The position numbers and the translations under genes are program-made. A stretch of 36,666 nt of DNA from NCBI GenBank assembly GCA_023485505.1, contig JAMCZN010000005.1, positions 1 through 36,666 on the forward strand, written 5' to 3'. Shown here piece after piece: positions 7,267-15,158 of this stretch (its first letter is position 1; each line of letters begins with the position of its first letter). This stretch comes from Candidatus Martarchaeota archaeon (GTDB lineage: Archaea; Micrarchaeota; Micrarchaeia; Micrarchaeales; Micrarchaeaceae). The notes beneath the pieces are model-generated. The model searched no databases. It was not told where the DNA came from and saw only the letters and a program-made list of their open reading frames with translations.

Positions 7267-8196
7267 ATGGCGCGTGCAGATATATTAAAATATCTTATCG
7301 GATCGAACGTAATCATGTCTGGTTCCTTGGCTGCAAGAGCCCTCCAGAAACCGCAAAGGCACTACATAGGAGTAAGCGGGATAGAGAACGGAGACCAGGC
7401 AATAGCTCTGTTGCGTTCATTCATGGACCAGGAATACCGTGGCCATGACCTGCTCCTTGGGTTGATTGTGTCCTACAAGAGCGTATCAAATATCAAGGGG
7501 CGCCCATTGACGCTTGATCTTGGCGAAATCAACCAGATAGCGATGGATATTGAAAGGGAGCTTGACGGCATGAGAGACCATCCTCCTCTTTTTCTGACAC
7601 TGCATTACTTTACCAAGAAACCGGAAGAGGTACAGCAGGAATTGCTCCAAAAGGTAAACGACATAGTGTCGCTTCCATTATGGATGCAGCTAAACAAGAT
7701 CGTGATGCGAATATATACCGAACATATATTCAGGGCAAGATACGGTTTCGGCGTGCAGGTAAATCAGAAATGGCCAGAGCAATCGTCACTCAACCTTGAA
7801 AGGCTAAAGTCCGAGTTTCCGAAGACCCAGACCATACTGCAAATATCCGATACGTTTGATTTGCGAAGGATAAAAAGATATGAGGGGCTTGATTACGCCC
7901 TGGTAGACAGGTCAAGGGGCGAAGGCGTACTCATGGATGTTGAAGAGTCGGTAAGGGTCGGAAAGGAGATAGCGTCGATAGCGCCAAACCTGTCTGTTGG
8001 TTATGCTGGCGGAATAAACGATGAAAACGCCTCTGAGGTTCTGAAAAGCCTTATAAGGAACAATGGCTCACCGAGCCTAAACGTCGACATGGAAGGCGGT
8101 GTAAGGACAAACGATTTTTTTGATGTAAGCAAAGCGACCAAGGCAGTATCTGCGATTATCGGTGTACTAAGGCAAAAGGAAGCGGACACGATCTGA
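7267..8196 (+). CDS. Unrecognised TIM-barrel-like protein with TrpF-like C-terminal motifs
   Basis: A 309-residue soluble protein that I cannot assign. The C-terminal half alternates strands and helices like a beta/alpha barrel: LQISDTFDLRR, DYALVDRSRGEG, LSVGYAGGINDENASEVL and LNVDMEGGVRTNDFFD. The last two resemble, in place and wording, the phosphate-binding end of phosphoribosylanthranilate isomerase (AGGLxPENV, DVSSGVE). No other tryptophan gene is nearby and the N-terminal half is not TrpF-like, so a different substrate is likely. An in-frame ATG at 7315 is an alternative start. The gene diverges from ftsZ and is followed after a T-rich gap by a membrane-anchored protein. Confidence 0.6.
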   Translation: MARADILKYLIGSNVIMSGSLAARALQKPQRHYIGVSGIENGDQAIALLRSFMDQEYRGHDLLLGLIVSYKSVSNIKGRPLTLDLGEINQIAMDIERELDGMRDHPPLFLTLHYFTKKPEEVQQELLQKVNDIVSLPLWMQLNKIVMRIYTEHIFRARYGFGVQVNQKWPEQSSLNLERLKSEFPKTQTILQISDTFDLRRIKRYEGLDYALVDRSRGEGVLMDVEESVRVGKEIASIAPNLSVGYAGGINDENASEVLKSLIRNNGSPSLNVDMEGGVRTNDFFDVSKATKAVSAIIGVLRQKEADTI

Positions 8197-8223
8197 ACGA
8201 AGCTATTTATTTTTTTACATATC
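8197..8223 (+). terminator. T-rich spacer after the TIM-barrel gene
   Basis: The 27-base gap contains a run of seven Ts around 8211-8217 that could terminate the upstream transcript. The AT-rich TATTTATT at its start could double as the TATA element of the next gene. Confidence 0.3.
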
Positions 8224-9018
8224 ATGCCATACGATCTAATGAAGCCCATAACGCTTATTGGGGCGGCAATTGCAGTGATAATCGTAATCGTTGCCTTGGT
8301 AGTGCTTGGCGGTTATACCTCATCGTATTCGAACAGCAGCAATGGTGCTGCGGCCAATCAGGGGGCGAGCAACCAAAGCGGTGGAAGCACCTCATTGCAA
8401 ACCACAGCAAACGCGCACGGACAAAACAACACAGGTACAAACACCAGCGTCAGTTCCTCTTCGACTCAAAGCACCACAACAAGCGCTAATAATCAAAACT
8501 GTACCGCAAACACGCAGGATCATCTAATATCAGAATGCGTAGCTGCGTTGATAGCGGGGTACGGATATGGAAATAGCACCACCATCGGCTCCTACACCGC
8601 TTTCAGTGCTGGATTCACAAATGCGTCAGATGTGCAGCAATCTCTTTTTTCGCAAGACTATTCGGGAAGGAATTATACCCCTTATGTGGTCGATAACATA
8701 ACTGGCGAATGGGGTCTTGGATATCATAACCCTATCGAATCGACTATCGTGGGGGAGAGCGTTTTTGTGCTGAACAGTCCGAATTTGGCAAAGGCATTGA
8801 ATAACGAGGTCCAATACGGATACGCATTTGGCGTGACAAACGCTACCACCGACGGCATGACCTACTCATACACATACTTTCAAAGTAACTCAACCAGTGT
8901 GGGCTCTTTGGAGATTGTTGGATACAAAGGGGATTATGTTGTAGATTTTAAGGTTACGGGCCCAATGTCCCAGTCTCTAGGAACGGTCGAATCGGAAGTG
9001 GCATCGGGCCTCGGTTGA
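8224..9018 (+). CDS. Membrane-anchored extracellular protein with S/T/N/Q-rich stalk, function unknown
   Basis: A 264-residue protein. Residues about 8-30 form one hydrophobic segment, so it is anchored by an uncleaved signal or exported by one. Residues 31-92 are a low-complexity Ser/Thr/Asn/Gln/Gly linker typical of glycosylated archaeal surface stalks. Residues 93-264 form a compact domain starting with a possible disulfide pair (C93, C105), rich in aromatic residues and N-x-S/T sequons. I do not recognise the domain family. Phrases such as GYGYGNSTTIGSYTAF and EIVGYKGDYVVDF suggest a beta-rich ligand-binding or lipoprotein-like fold, but this is only an impression. It appears to be a single-gene unit. 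Confidence 0.7.
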   Translation: MPYDLMKPITLIGAAIAVIIVIVALVVLGGYTSSYSNSSNGAAANQGASNQSGGSTSLQTTANAHGQNNTGTNTSVSSSSTQSTTTSANNQNCTANTQDHLISECVAALIAGYGYGNSTTIGSYTAFSAGFTNASDVQQSLFSQDYSGRNYTPYVVDNITGEWGLGYHNPIESTIVGESVFVLNSPNLAKALNNEVQYGYAFGVTNATTDGMTYSYTYFQSNSTSVGSLEIVGYKGDYVVDFKVTGPMSQSLGTVESEVASGLG

Positions 9019-9143
9019 TTTGTTCCTGCCGGGCAAGTGATCAATATACGTAAAGGCATTGATTTTCTTGCATTGGTAGTTAAATTCATACTAGACATAA
9101 CTATACTGCTTACTAAAAGCATCAAGCCCGTATCGATGATACT

Positions 9144-9935
9144 ATGTTCATAGTCTACTCTTTGGCCGATCCCGTATCAATGGAAGCGGGCAGGATAATG
9201 AGAGAGCTTCTCCAGCCGGAGGAAGCCAAGCCGATAAACGGCCTAAAACATTTTGTCAGCGATGAATTCGAGATGCTGGAACTCAAGGAATCACACATAT
9301 ATGCGGATTATCTTGACGATATGATAAGCACAGACTGCATAATATTCCTGAGCAGGCACAGCAGCAAAAGCGGAATAGCAAGCTTCACAGTCCATGCCGA
9401 AGGCAACTGGTCAAGCGAAGCGAAGCTTGGCGGGAAACCCGAGCAATTGAGCACTGCGGCTCCTGTCGAAATGCTGCGCGTGCTTTCGGCTCTGTCAAAG
9501 AACAACCATATTTCTGAGATAAATGTTACTTATGAAGCGACACATCATGGTCCATTGCTAAAGACGCCATCCCTGTACGCGGAACTTGGTGGAAATGAGA
9601 CCGTGATGAAAAACACGGATTACGTAAGGCTGCTTGTAGACTCAGTATTGGACTCTTTTGAAATAGAGCCGAATTTCAAGAGGGTTGCGATAGGAATCGG
9701 GGGCCTTCACTACGCCGACAGGTTTACGAGAAGGGCACTGGAAGGCGAATATGCGTTTGCGCACATATTATCAAAACATTATTCGGATAATGTGGACATG
9801 ATTCCGCAGGCGATAGAAAGATCAAATAAAAAACCGGAAGTCGCAGTAATAGAATGGTCAAGCCTTGGCGCGGCGCAAAGGAACGCCATAATAGACAAGC
9901 TTGACGAGATTGGAATCGACCATGTAAGGATGTGA
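9144..9935 (+). CDS. dtdA: D-aminoacyl-tRNA deacylase, archaeal DtdA/GEK1 type
   Basis: A 263-residue enzyme that hydrolyses D-aminoacyl-tRNA, a quality-control step protecting translation. Family blocks are SRHSSKSG at residues 70-77, FTVHAEGN at 81-88, EATHHGP at 131-137 and GIGGLHYADRFT at 184-195; the histidines in these blocks form the conserved metal/catalytic site of DTD2 proteins. Length is normal. It ends 9 bases before the Lhr helicase start, so the two are probably co-transcribed. The 125-base gap upstream contains a weak TATA-like TAGTTAAATT near 9077 and a small inverted repeat GTATC-GAT-GATAC at 9130-9142 next to the start. Confidence 0.93.
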   Translation: MFIVYSLADPVSMEAGRIMRELLQPEEAKPINGLKHFVSDEFEMLELKESHIYADYLDDMISTDCIIFLSRHSSKSGIASFTVHAEGNWSSEAKLGGKPEQLSTAAPVEMLRVLSALSKNNHISEINVTYEATHHGPLLKTPSLYAELGGNETVMKNTDYVRLLVDSVLDSFEIEPNFKRVAIGIGGLHYADRFTRRALEGEYAFAHILSKHYSDNVDMIPQAIERSNKKPEVAVIEWSSLGAAQRNAIIDKLDEIGIDHVRM

Positions 9936-9944
9936 TGCTCGGTA

Positions 9945-12716
9945 ATGACGATGCCAGATGTTTACAAGATATTCCTAGACAAGTACAAGAGCTACACTCC
10001 GATACAGGAGGTAGCGATGCCAATGGTCAGGGAAGGCAGGAACTGCGTGATAATAGCGCCTACCGGCGCTGGAAAGACCGAAGCGGCCGTGCTGCCGCTT
10101 CTTGACAAGCTGTCAAATGAGGAAGGCAAAACGGGGATACGGGTGCTTTACGTCACTCCTCTTCGCGCCCTTAACAGGGACATGATATCCAGGCTGGAGC
10201 AGCTGTGCAAGGCCATAGGCGTCACAATAGCAGTAAGGCATGGCGACACCACGCAGAGCGAGAGGGGAAAGCAGGCGAGGAGGGCTCCCCAGGTTCTCAT
10301 AACCACTCCTGAAACGCTTCAGAGCATGCTCCCTACAAAAACGATGGGTGCCCACCTAAGGAATGTGGCCGCCGTTGTCATTGATGAGATACACGAGCTC
10401 TACTCAAGCAAAAGGGGCGCACAGCTTTCAATTGCATTAGAAAGGCTTGAGAGGATAGCGAATGGCTTCCAAAGGATAGGCATAAGCGCGACAGTCGGGG
10501 ACAGGGAGCTTATCGGAAAGTTCCTTTGCAACCGCCGCGCTTTTTCAATAGCGTCTACCGGTTCCGGAAGGGACTTTTCAATTGATGTCGAGTTTCCGCA
10601 AACATACAAAAGGAACCTGTCACAGCTTGCTGACCGGTTCGGGCTTGACAATCAGGCGCTGGCAAGGCTCGAAGCGATAGCCGACCACATCGGCAAGTCA
10701 AAATCAACGATAGTGTTTGCAAACACAAGGCAGATAGTCGAGGCGCTTGGAAGCAGGCTTGTGCATCTCAATGGCATAGAGGACTTTGGCGGGATAGGGG
10801 TGCACCACAGCTCCCTTGATAGGGACGAAAGGATACGGCTCGAGAACGAGTTCAAATCAGGAAACGTCAAGAGCATAATAGCGACAAGCTCCCTCGAGCT
10901 TGGGATTGACGTAGGGGACGTGAACCTCGTAGTGCAGTATGGTTCTCCAAGGCAGGCGTTAAGGTTAATCCAAAGGGTAGGGAGAAGCGGACACTCGCTG
11001 ACAAAGGTGCCACGCGGAATAGTCGTGGCGCCAAACCTTGTTGATGCTCTTGAAGCGATATCGATATGCAGGAACGTGGGTTCATGGAATGTGGAAAGGT
11101 TCAACGTTCACAGGAATGCGCTCGATGTGCTGGCAAACCAGATATGCGGGATTGCGCTCGATACCGGCATTTGCGCATTTGATGAATTGTTAAGGATTGT
11201 AAATAGGTCATACCTTTACGACACGCTTGGCGCAAAGGAGCTGCGCGGCCTGCTTGAATTCATGGCGAAGCAAAGGATGGTGGGTTTTGACGGGAACAGG
11301 GTGACGTCCGGAGCAAAGACACGAATGTTCTATTATTCGCACTTAAGCGTAATACCGGACACGAAGAGATACGTAGTGAAGAACATAGCGGACAACAGGA
11401 TAATATCAAGCCTTGATGAAGGTTTTGTCGTAAGCTCTCTTGAGGAGGGCTCCGTTTTCATAACAAAGGGGCTTCCGTGGAAGGTCATAAGCATAGATGA
11501 AAATGTTGTCAGCATAGAGCCCAGCACAGACCTCGATGCCGCAGTCCCTGACTGGTCCGGAGAGGACATACCTGTGAGCAAAGAGGTATCGATGGGCGTA
11601 TTCGACCTTGTGAACAATCCGTCACAAATAGAAAAGGTCGGATGTGTGGGCAAGTCGCTCCTTGACGAGATAAAAAAGTTCATAATGGAACAAAAGGACG
11701 GCTGCGGGCTTCCTTCAAACGAGGCTGTGCTGATTGAGCAGGGCAACGACTACCAGATAATATACACGGGATTGGGGACCCTTGCGAATGAGGCGCTTTC
11801 AAGGATAATGGCGCACAGGCTGTCCACAAGGCTCGGAAGGAGCGTAAGCATAAAGGCATCCCCCTACATGATTTTCGTAGAGGTTCCGGAAAGCATCGAT
11901 ATTATCCAGCTCATAAAGCAGCTTTCATCATCAAACCTAAAGGAAGTCATTGAGGACATAATCACCGAAACGGAACTCTTCAGATACAAGTTTGTCGTAG
12001 TGGCAAAGAGGTTCGGCATAATAGACAGGGACAGCACGGTATCAAAGTCAACGGCAAAGAGGTTGATGAAGCTGATGGTGGATTCTCCGATATATCATGA
12101 AACCCTGAGGGAGCTTGTCGAGAACTATTTTGACATAAACACATTGACGCATTTCGTGGATGCCATCTCAAGGGGAAAAATAAAAGCGGGGGCGGTAAAA
12201 GCGGAGAAGCTGTCTCCGATATCGAAGATAATCCTGGATTCGGCATATTATACCAGAGAGCTGATAATGCCGCTGCTTCCAAGCGACGCCATATTGGAAT
12301 CGTTTTCAAAGGCCCTCTTCTCAAAGAACATAAAGTTGCTATGCACTTATTGCGGCTTTACATTCCAGAGGAGCATATCAAGCATAAAGGACGAAAGCGC
12401 AATCGAATGCCCTTCGTGTACGAGCCCCATGCTGGTAAGGTGCACAGATGCGCATAAAGAACTGGTGGAGGCGAGAAGAAGCGGCAAGAAGAAGCATAAG
12501 ACTTTGCAGTCTGATATCAATGAGATGATGAAGGAAGCCAGCCTTTTCCAGTCTTATGGGGGAAGGGCCGCAGTGGCTCTGTCCACATATGGCGTGGGCC
12601 CGACAAACGCCGCAAGGATACTGATGATGTTAAGAAGGGACGAGAAGCTTTTCCTGATGGACCTTATAGATGCGCAGAAGCAGTTCATAAAGAACAAGAA
12701 ATACTGGACCGTATGA
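9945..12716 (+). CDS. lhr: Lhr-type superfamily 2 DNA/RNA helicase
   Basis: A 923-residue ATP-dependent helicase. The Q motif is YTPIQ at residues 17-21, motif I APTGAGKT at 38-45, motif II DEIH at 147-150 and motif III SAT at 181-183. The second RecA domain has TSSLELGIDVGDV and QRVGRSGH (motifs V and VI). A long Lhr-type C-terminal region follows, ending with a four-cysteine zinc site (CTYC ... CPSC) at about residues 802-829. Archaeal Lhr proteins are linked to repair and replication-fork restart. ATGs at 9945 and 9951 are both possible starts. The stop is 4 bases from the stop of convergent tmk. Confidence 0.93.
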   Translation: MTMPDVYKIFLDKYKSYTPIQEVAMPMVREGRNCVIIAPTGAGKTEAAVLPLLDKLSNEEGKTGIRVLYVTPLRALNRDMISRLEQLCKAIGVTIAVRHGDTTQSERGKQARRAPQVLITTPETLQSMLPTKTMGAHLRNVAAVVIDEIHELYSSKRGAQLSIALERLERIANGFQRIGISATVGDRELIGKFLCNRRAFSIASTGSGRDFSIDVEFPQTYKRNLSQLADRFGLDNQALARLEAIADHIGKSKSTIVFANTRQIVEALGSRLVHLNGIEDFGGIGVHHSSLDRDERIRLENEFKSGNVKSIIATSSLELGIDVGDVNLVVQYGSPRQALRLIQRVGRSGHSLTKVPRGIVVAPNLVDALEAISICRNVGSWNVERFNVHRNALDVLANQICGIALDTGICAFDELLRIVNRSYLYDTLGAKELRGLLEFMAKQRMVGFDGNRVTSGAKTRMFYYSHLSVIPDTKRYVVKNIADNRIISSLDEGFVVSSLEEGSVFITKGLPWKVISIDENVVSIEPSTDLDAAVPDWSGEDIPVSKEVSMGVFDLVNNPSQIEKVGCVGKSLLDEIKKFIMEQKDGCGLPSNEAVLIEQGNDYQIIYTGLGTLANEALSRIMAHRLSTRLGRSVSIKASPYMIFVEVPESIDIIQLIKQLSSSNLKEVIEDIITETELFRYKFVVVAKRFGIIDRDSTVSKSTAKRLMKLMVDSPIYHETLRELVENYFDINTLTHFVDAISRGKIKAGAVKAEKLSPISKIILDSAYYTRELIMPLLPSDAILESFSKALFSKNIKLLCTYCGFTFQRSISSIKDESAIECPSCTSPMLVRCTDAHKELVEARRSGKKKHKTLQSDINEMMKEASLFQSYGGRAAVALSTYGVGPTNAARILMMLRRDEKLFLMDLIDAQKQFIKNKKYWTV

Positions 12717-12720
12717 CCCA

Positions 12721-13317
12721 TCATACATACATATCTAGGATCTTGGCGACATCCGCGCTCACAGAGCCCGCATCCATGCTTCCGTCAATGATGTGGTAGT
12801 TTTTGTACTGTTTTTTCAATCCTTTATATGCCATCCTCGCCTTTTCAAGGAACCTCTCATTTTCGAACATCGTCTTTTTCTTGCCCCCTTGGCTAACCCT
12901 CTCGTTCAATCGCTCAATTGCAAGATGCGGGTCTATATCAAAGACTATCGTAAGATCCGGAGGCGGAAAGACCCTGTTAATGCTTGTAAGCCACTCCCTT
13001 TCCAGCCCGGATGCGATACCGTAAGCTATGGTGGAAAATATGTATCTATCGCATATGACCGTTTTATTTAAGCGCAGCGCCGGTCCGACAAGCTTTGCGA
13101 TATGGTCTGCTCTGTCTGCGGCAAACAGAAGCTGTAACGCCCTGGCGTCTGCCGTTCCTTTGTCTTTCACAATCTTTTTTATCATGCTGCCTATCGGGCC
13201 GTCCGTAGCCTCGGAAGTAAGCATGCAATCCATTTTCCTGTCCTTTAGGTATGAATACGCGAGCTTCGACTGTGTCGTCTTTCCCGAGCCGTCTATCCCT
13301 TCAAGCACTATAAGCAT
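12721..13317 (-). CDS. tmk: Thymidylate kinase (dTMP kinase)
   Basis: A 198-residue P-loop kinase that phosphorylates dTMP to dTDP. P-loop GIDGSGKTT is at residues 7-15, the DRYIFSTIAYG block holds the substrate-binding DR(Y/H) motif, and a basic LID segment (RVSQGGKKK) follows. The start is placed at ATG 13317 rather than the in-frame TTG at 13332. The minus-strand TATA-like CTTTAAA at 13341-13347 sits about 27 bases upstream of this ATG, which predicts a leaderless message beginning at or near it. Confidence 0.93.
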   Translation of the reverse strand: MLIVLEGIDGSGKTTQSKLAYSYLKDRKMDCMLTSEATDGPIGSMIKKIVKDKGTADARALQLLFAADRADHIAKLVGPALRLNKTVICDRYIFSTIAYGIASGLEREWLTSINRVFPPPDLTIVFDIDPHLAIERLNERVSQGGKKKTMFENERFLEKARMAYKGLKKQYKNYHIIDGSMDAGSVSADVAKILDMYV

Positions 13318-13340
13318 AGTCAGGATTCTCAATGAAAGAC

Positions 13341-13347
13341 TTTAAAG
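13341..13347 (-). promoter_or_regulatory. TATA box of tmk
   Basis: CTTTAAA on the minus strand, preceded by a purine-rich element, is spaced for transcription to begin near the ATG at 13317. It supports that start over the upstream TTG. Confidence 0.45.
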
Positions 13348-13402
13348 CTTTTAATCTCTTTTAGTAAATGCATATCTGGTTTCGCTTTAACTGTGTGGTT
13401 AA

Positions 13403-14410
13403 TTGAAAATAAATGCAAACCCATTGGAAGTAAGGTCCGACTTGAGGATAATGATAATGTTCCTTATAGTGCAGTTCTTCGGCCTCCTTCTTGCCACCAG
13501 CGTGTACTCAATAAACGTGCCTATCTCCGCATACACGCAGGCGGTGCAGCCGGTATCGTCCGTGCAGGTTATCGTATTCTATATAATAGGCATAATCCTT
13601 TTCGCTGCGCTTATACTGTTCATCCTTAGGAAATACCACAGCGGAAGGTTCATGATACTGATGGAGACCATAGCGATATTCGGAGGGTCATTCATAACCT
13701 TCCTTTTCATAGTCGGTTCGCTTACCGGCTCCGTGGAGCAGATAATATTCCAGAATACCCTTTCGCTTCAGATGTCCATAGACTATCTCCTTGCCGCGAT
13801 ATTTGCCGTTACATTGATAGTGCTCAAAAACAAGAGGCAGAACCTAAGGAATGTGGCTTCGATAATAGCGAGCATAGGCATAGGCCTGTACATCGGGGTT
13901 TATCTTACATTCACCACTGTGCTTATTTTTATGGCGATACTTGCGGTATACGATTACATAGCCGTATTCATAACAAAGCACATGGTGGCCATGGGCAATG
14001 CCGCAATACAGATGAACCTTGCGCTCATTGTCGGCGCGAGCGATGCGGGGGCGTTTCCGCACAGCTATTTTACAAAAGCGCAGATAAAGAGCTTCGAGAA
14101 GCACAAGCCGCTGCTTGAGCGTTACAAAAGCGTATTCAACAAGATAGACAGGAAGCGCCTTATTCCTGTGATTGCACCTAGAGCTCTTGGAAACGGGGAC
14201 ATGGCTGTTCCGTTAATGGTGGCTGTCGGCGCTTACAAGGCATACCTGAACTTCACGGGAAGCCTTGTGGTGGTGGCAGGTGCGACGTTTGGCCTGGCAC
14301 TGACTTTCATGATACTTAGCAAATACAAGAGGGCGCTCCCGGCGATACCTCCGTTGTTCCTGGGCATACTGCTTGCGCTAGGGGTATATACTATCATAAT
14401 GGCGCTGTGA
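13403..14410 (+). CDS. Presenilin/signal-peptide-peptidase-like intramembrane aspartyl protease (family A22)
   Basis: A 335-residue polytopic membrane protein with about nine hydrophobic segments. The catalytic motifs of GxGD intramembrane proteases are present: YD at residues 183-184 (in AVYDYIAV) and LGNGD at 262-266, giving aspartates 184 and 266. LPAIP at 312-316 occupies the place of the PAL motif. Such enzymes cut transmembrane segments, including leftover signal peptides and membrane stubs. The first codon is TTG at 13403; the ATG at 13451, preceded by GAGG, is a shorter alternative that would still keep the first membrane segment. A membrane-anchored Lon-like protease is encoded nearby at 15159. 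Confidence 0.88.
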   Translation: MKINANPLEVRSDLRIMIMFLIVQFFGLLLATSVYSINVPISAYTQAVQPVSSVQVIVFYIIGIILFAALILFILRKYHSGRFMILMETIAIFGGSFITFLFIVGSLTGSVEQIIFQNTLSLQMSIDYLLAAIFAVTLIVLKNKRQNLRNVASIIASIGIGLYIGVYLTFTTVLIFMAILAVYDYIAVFITKHMVAMGNAAIQMNLALIVGASDAGAFPHSYFTKAQIKSFEKHKPLLERYKSVFNKIDRKRLIPVIAPRALGNGDMAVPLMVAVGAYKAYLNFTGSLVVVAGATFGLALTFMILSKYKRALPAIPPLFLGILLALGVYTIIMAL

Positions 14411-14416
14411 AGTTAT

Positions 14417-15007
14417 TCACTCCCTTTTTGCCTTTTTCCTTGTAAGCGTTCTTTTGTCCTCTTCTCCAAGGTCCTCCCAATAGCATCTTATTATCTCCCT
14501 GGTCTTCAGGTCGCGTATCTGGTTGCTATCAACCATGTCCTTCGCCTCCTTTGGCGTCACAAGGAAGCTCCTGGTGGATTTTTCCATTTCCTCCTGTTTT
14601 GTGCCGACATAATCGTCGCATTCCGCTATGAAGAAGTACATCTCTTCTGTAAGGATTCCGGGGCTGCTGAAAGCTCCCTTTTTTCCCGCCCCTATTGGTC
14701 TTAGCCTTTTCACCCTGTAACCCGTCTCTTCCGTTGTCTCCCTGGCCGCACAATTCTCCGGACTTTCGCCTTCATCAACGATTCCGGCCACTGCCTCTAC
14801 GATGCGCTGCTTTTTTACCCCTCTGAATATCTCCTCGAGCAGTATCTTCCCCTCAATGATTGGGAGCACAACTGCGACGTTTCCAGCTTCTATCTTATCA
14901 ATAGTGTGTTCGCTTCCGTCATCAAACTTTACCCTTTCCCTTACCACGTCGAACCTCCTTCCCTTGAACATCACTCCCGTAGTTTCCTTGTTTGCATCCT
15001 TTTCCAT
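14417..15007 (-). CDS. Nudix hydrolase, ADP-ribose pyrophosphatase-like
   Basis: A 196-residue enzyme with a complete Nudix box at residues 75-97 (G-x5-E-x7-RE-x2-EE-x-G: GIVDEGE ... RETTEETGY). The flanking pattern VAVVLPIIEGKILLEEIFR and SSPGILTEEMYFF resembles ADP-ribose pyrophosphatases, which hydrolyse ADP-ribose to AMP and ribose-5-phosphate. The frame stays open to 15427, but that extension is antisense to the Lon-like protease and is not protein-like. The ATG at 15007 has GGTGG 5 bases upstream and is the real start. The stop is 6 bases from the stop of the A22 protease gene. Confidence 0.88.
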   Translation of the reverse strand: MEKDANKETTGVMFKGRRFDVVRERVKFDDGSEHTIDKIEAGNVAVVLPIIEGKILLEEIFRGVKKQRIVEAVAGIVDEGESPENCAARETTEETGYRVKRLRPIGAGKKGAFSSPGILTEEMYFFIAECDDYVGTKQEEMEKSTRSFLVTPKEAKDMVDSNQIRDLKTREIIRCYWEDLGEEDKRTLTRKKAKRE

Positions 15008-15128
15008 ATAACCACCAATATGGCTGATAAAATTACCCCATACAGGTACATAATGGTTTCCATAGTGTTGCAAAGCTTGTTCTGCAAAACCAAAACCTGT
15101 TTTGTTGATACCGAAACAGCAGGAAAGG

Positions 15129-15138
15129 CTTAAAAAGG
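15129..15138 (+). promoter_or_regulatory. TATA box of the Lon-like protease gene
   Basis: CTTAAAAAGG lies about 21-30 bases before the ATG at 15159, compatible with a leaderless message. The rest of the 151-base divergent gap to the Nudix gene shows no RNA gene. Confidence 0.4.
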
Positions 15139-15158
15139 AAGCGTGACTAAGAGTTTCG

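Noticed and set aside
9130-9142. Short inverted repeat GTATC-GAT-GATAC before dtdA
   Set aside because: Only 5-base arms, likely by chance; noted in the dtdA entry only.
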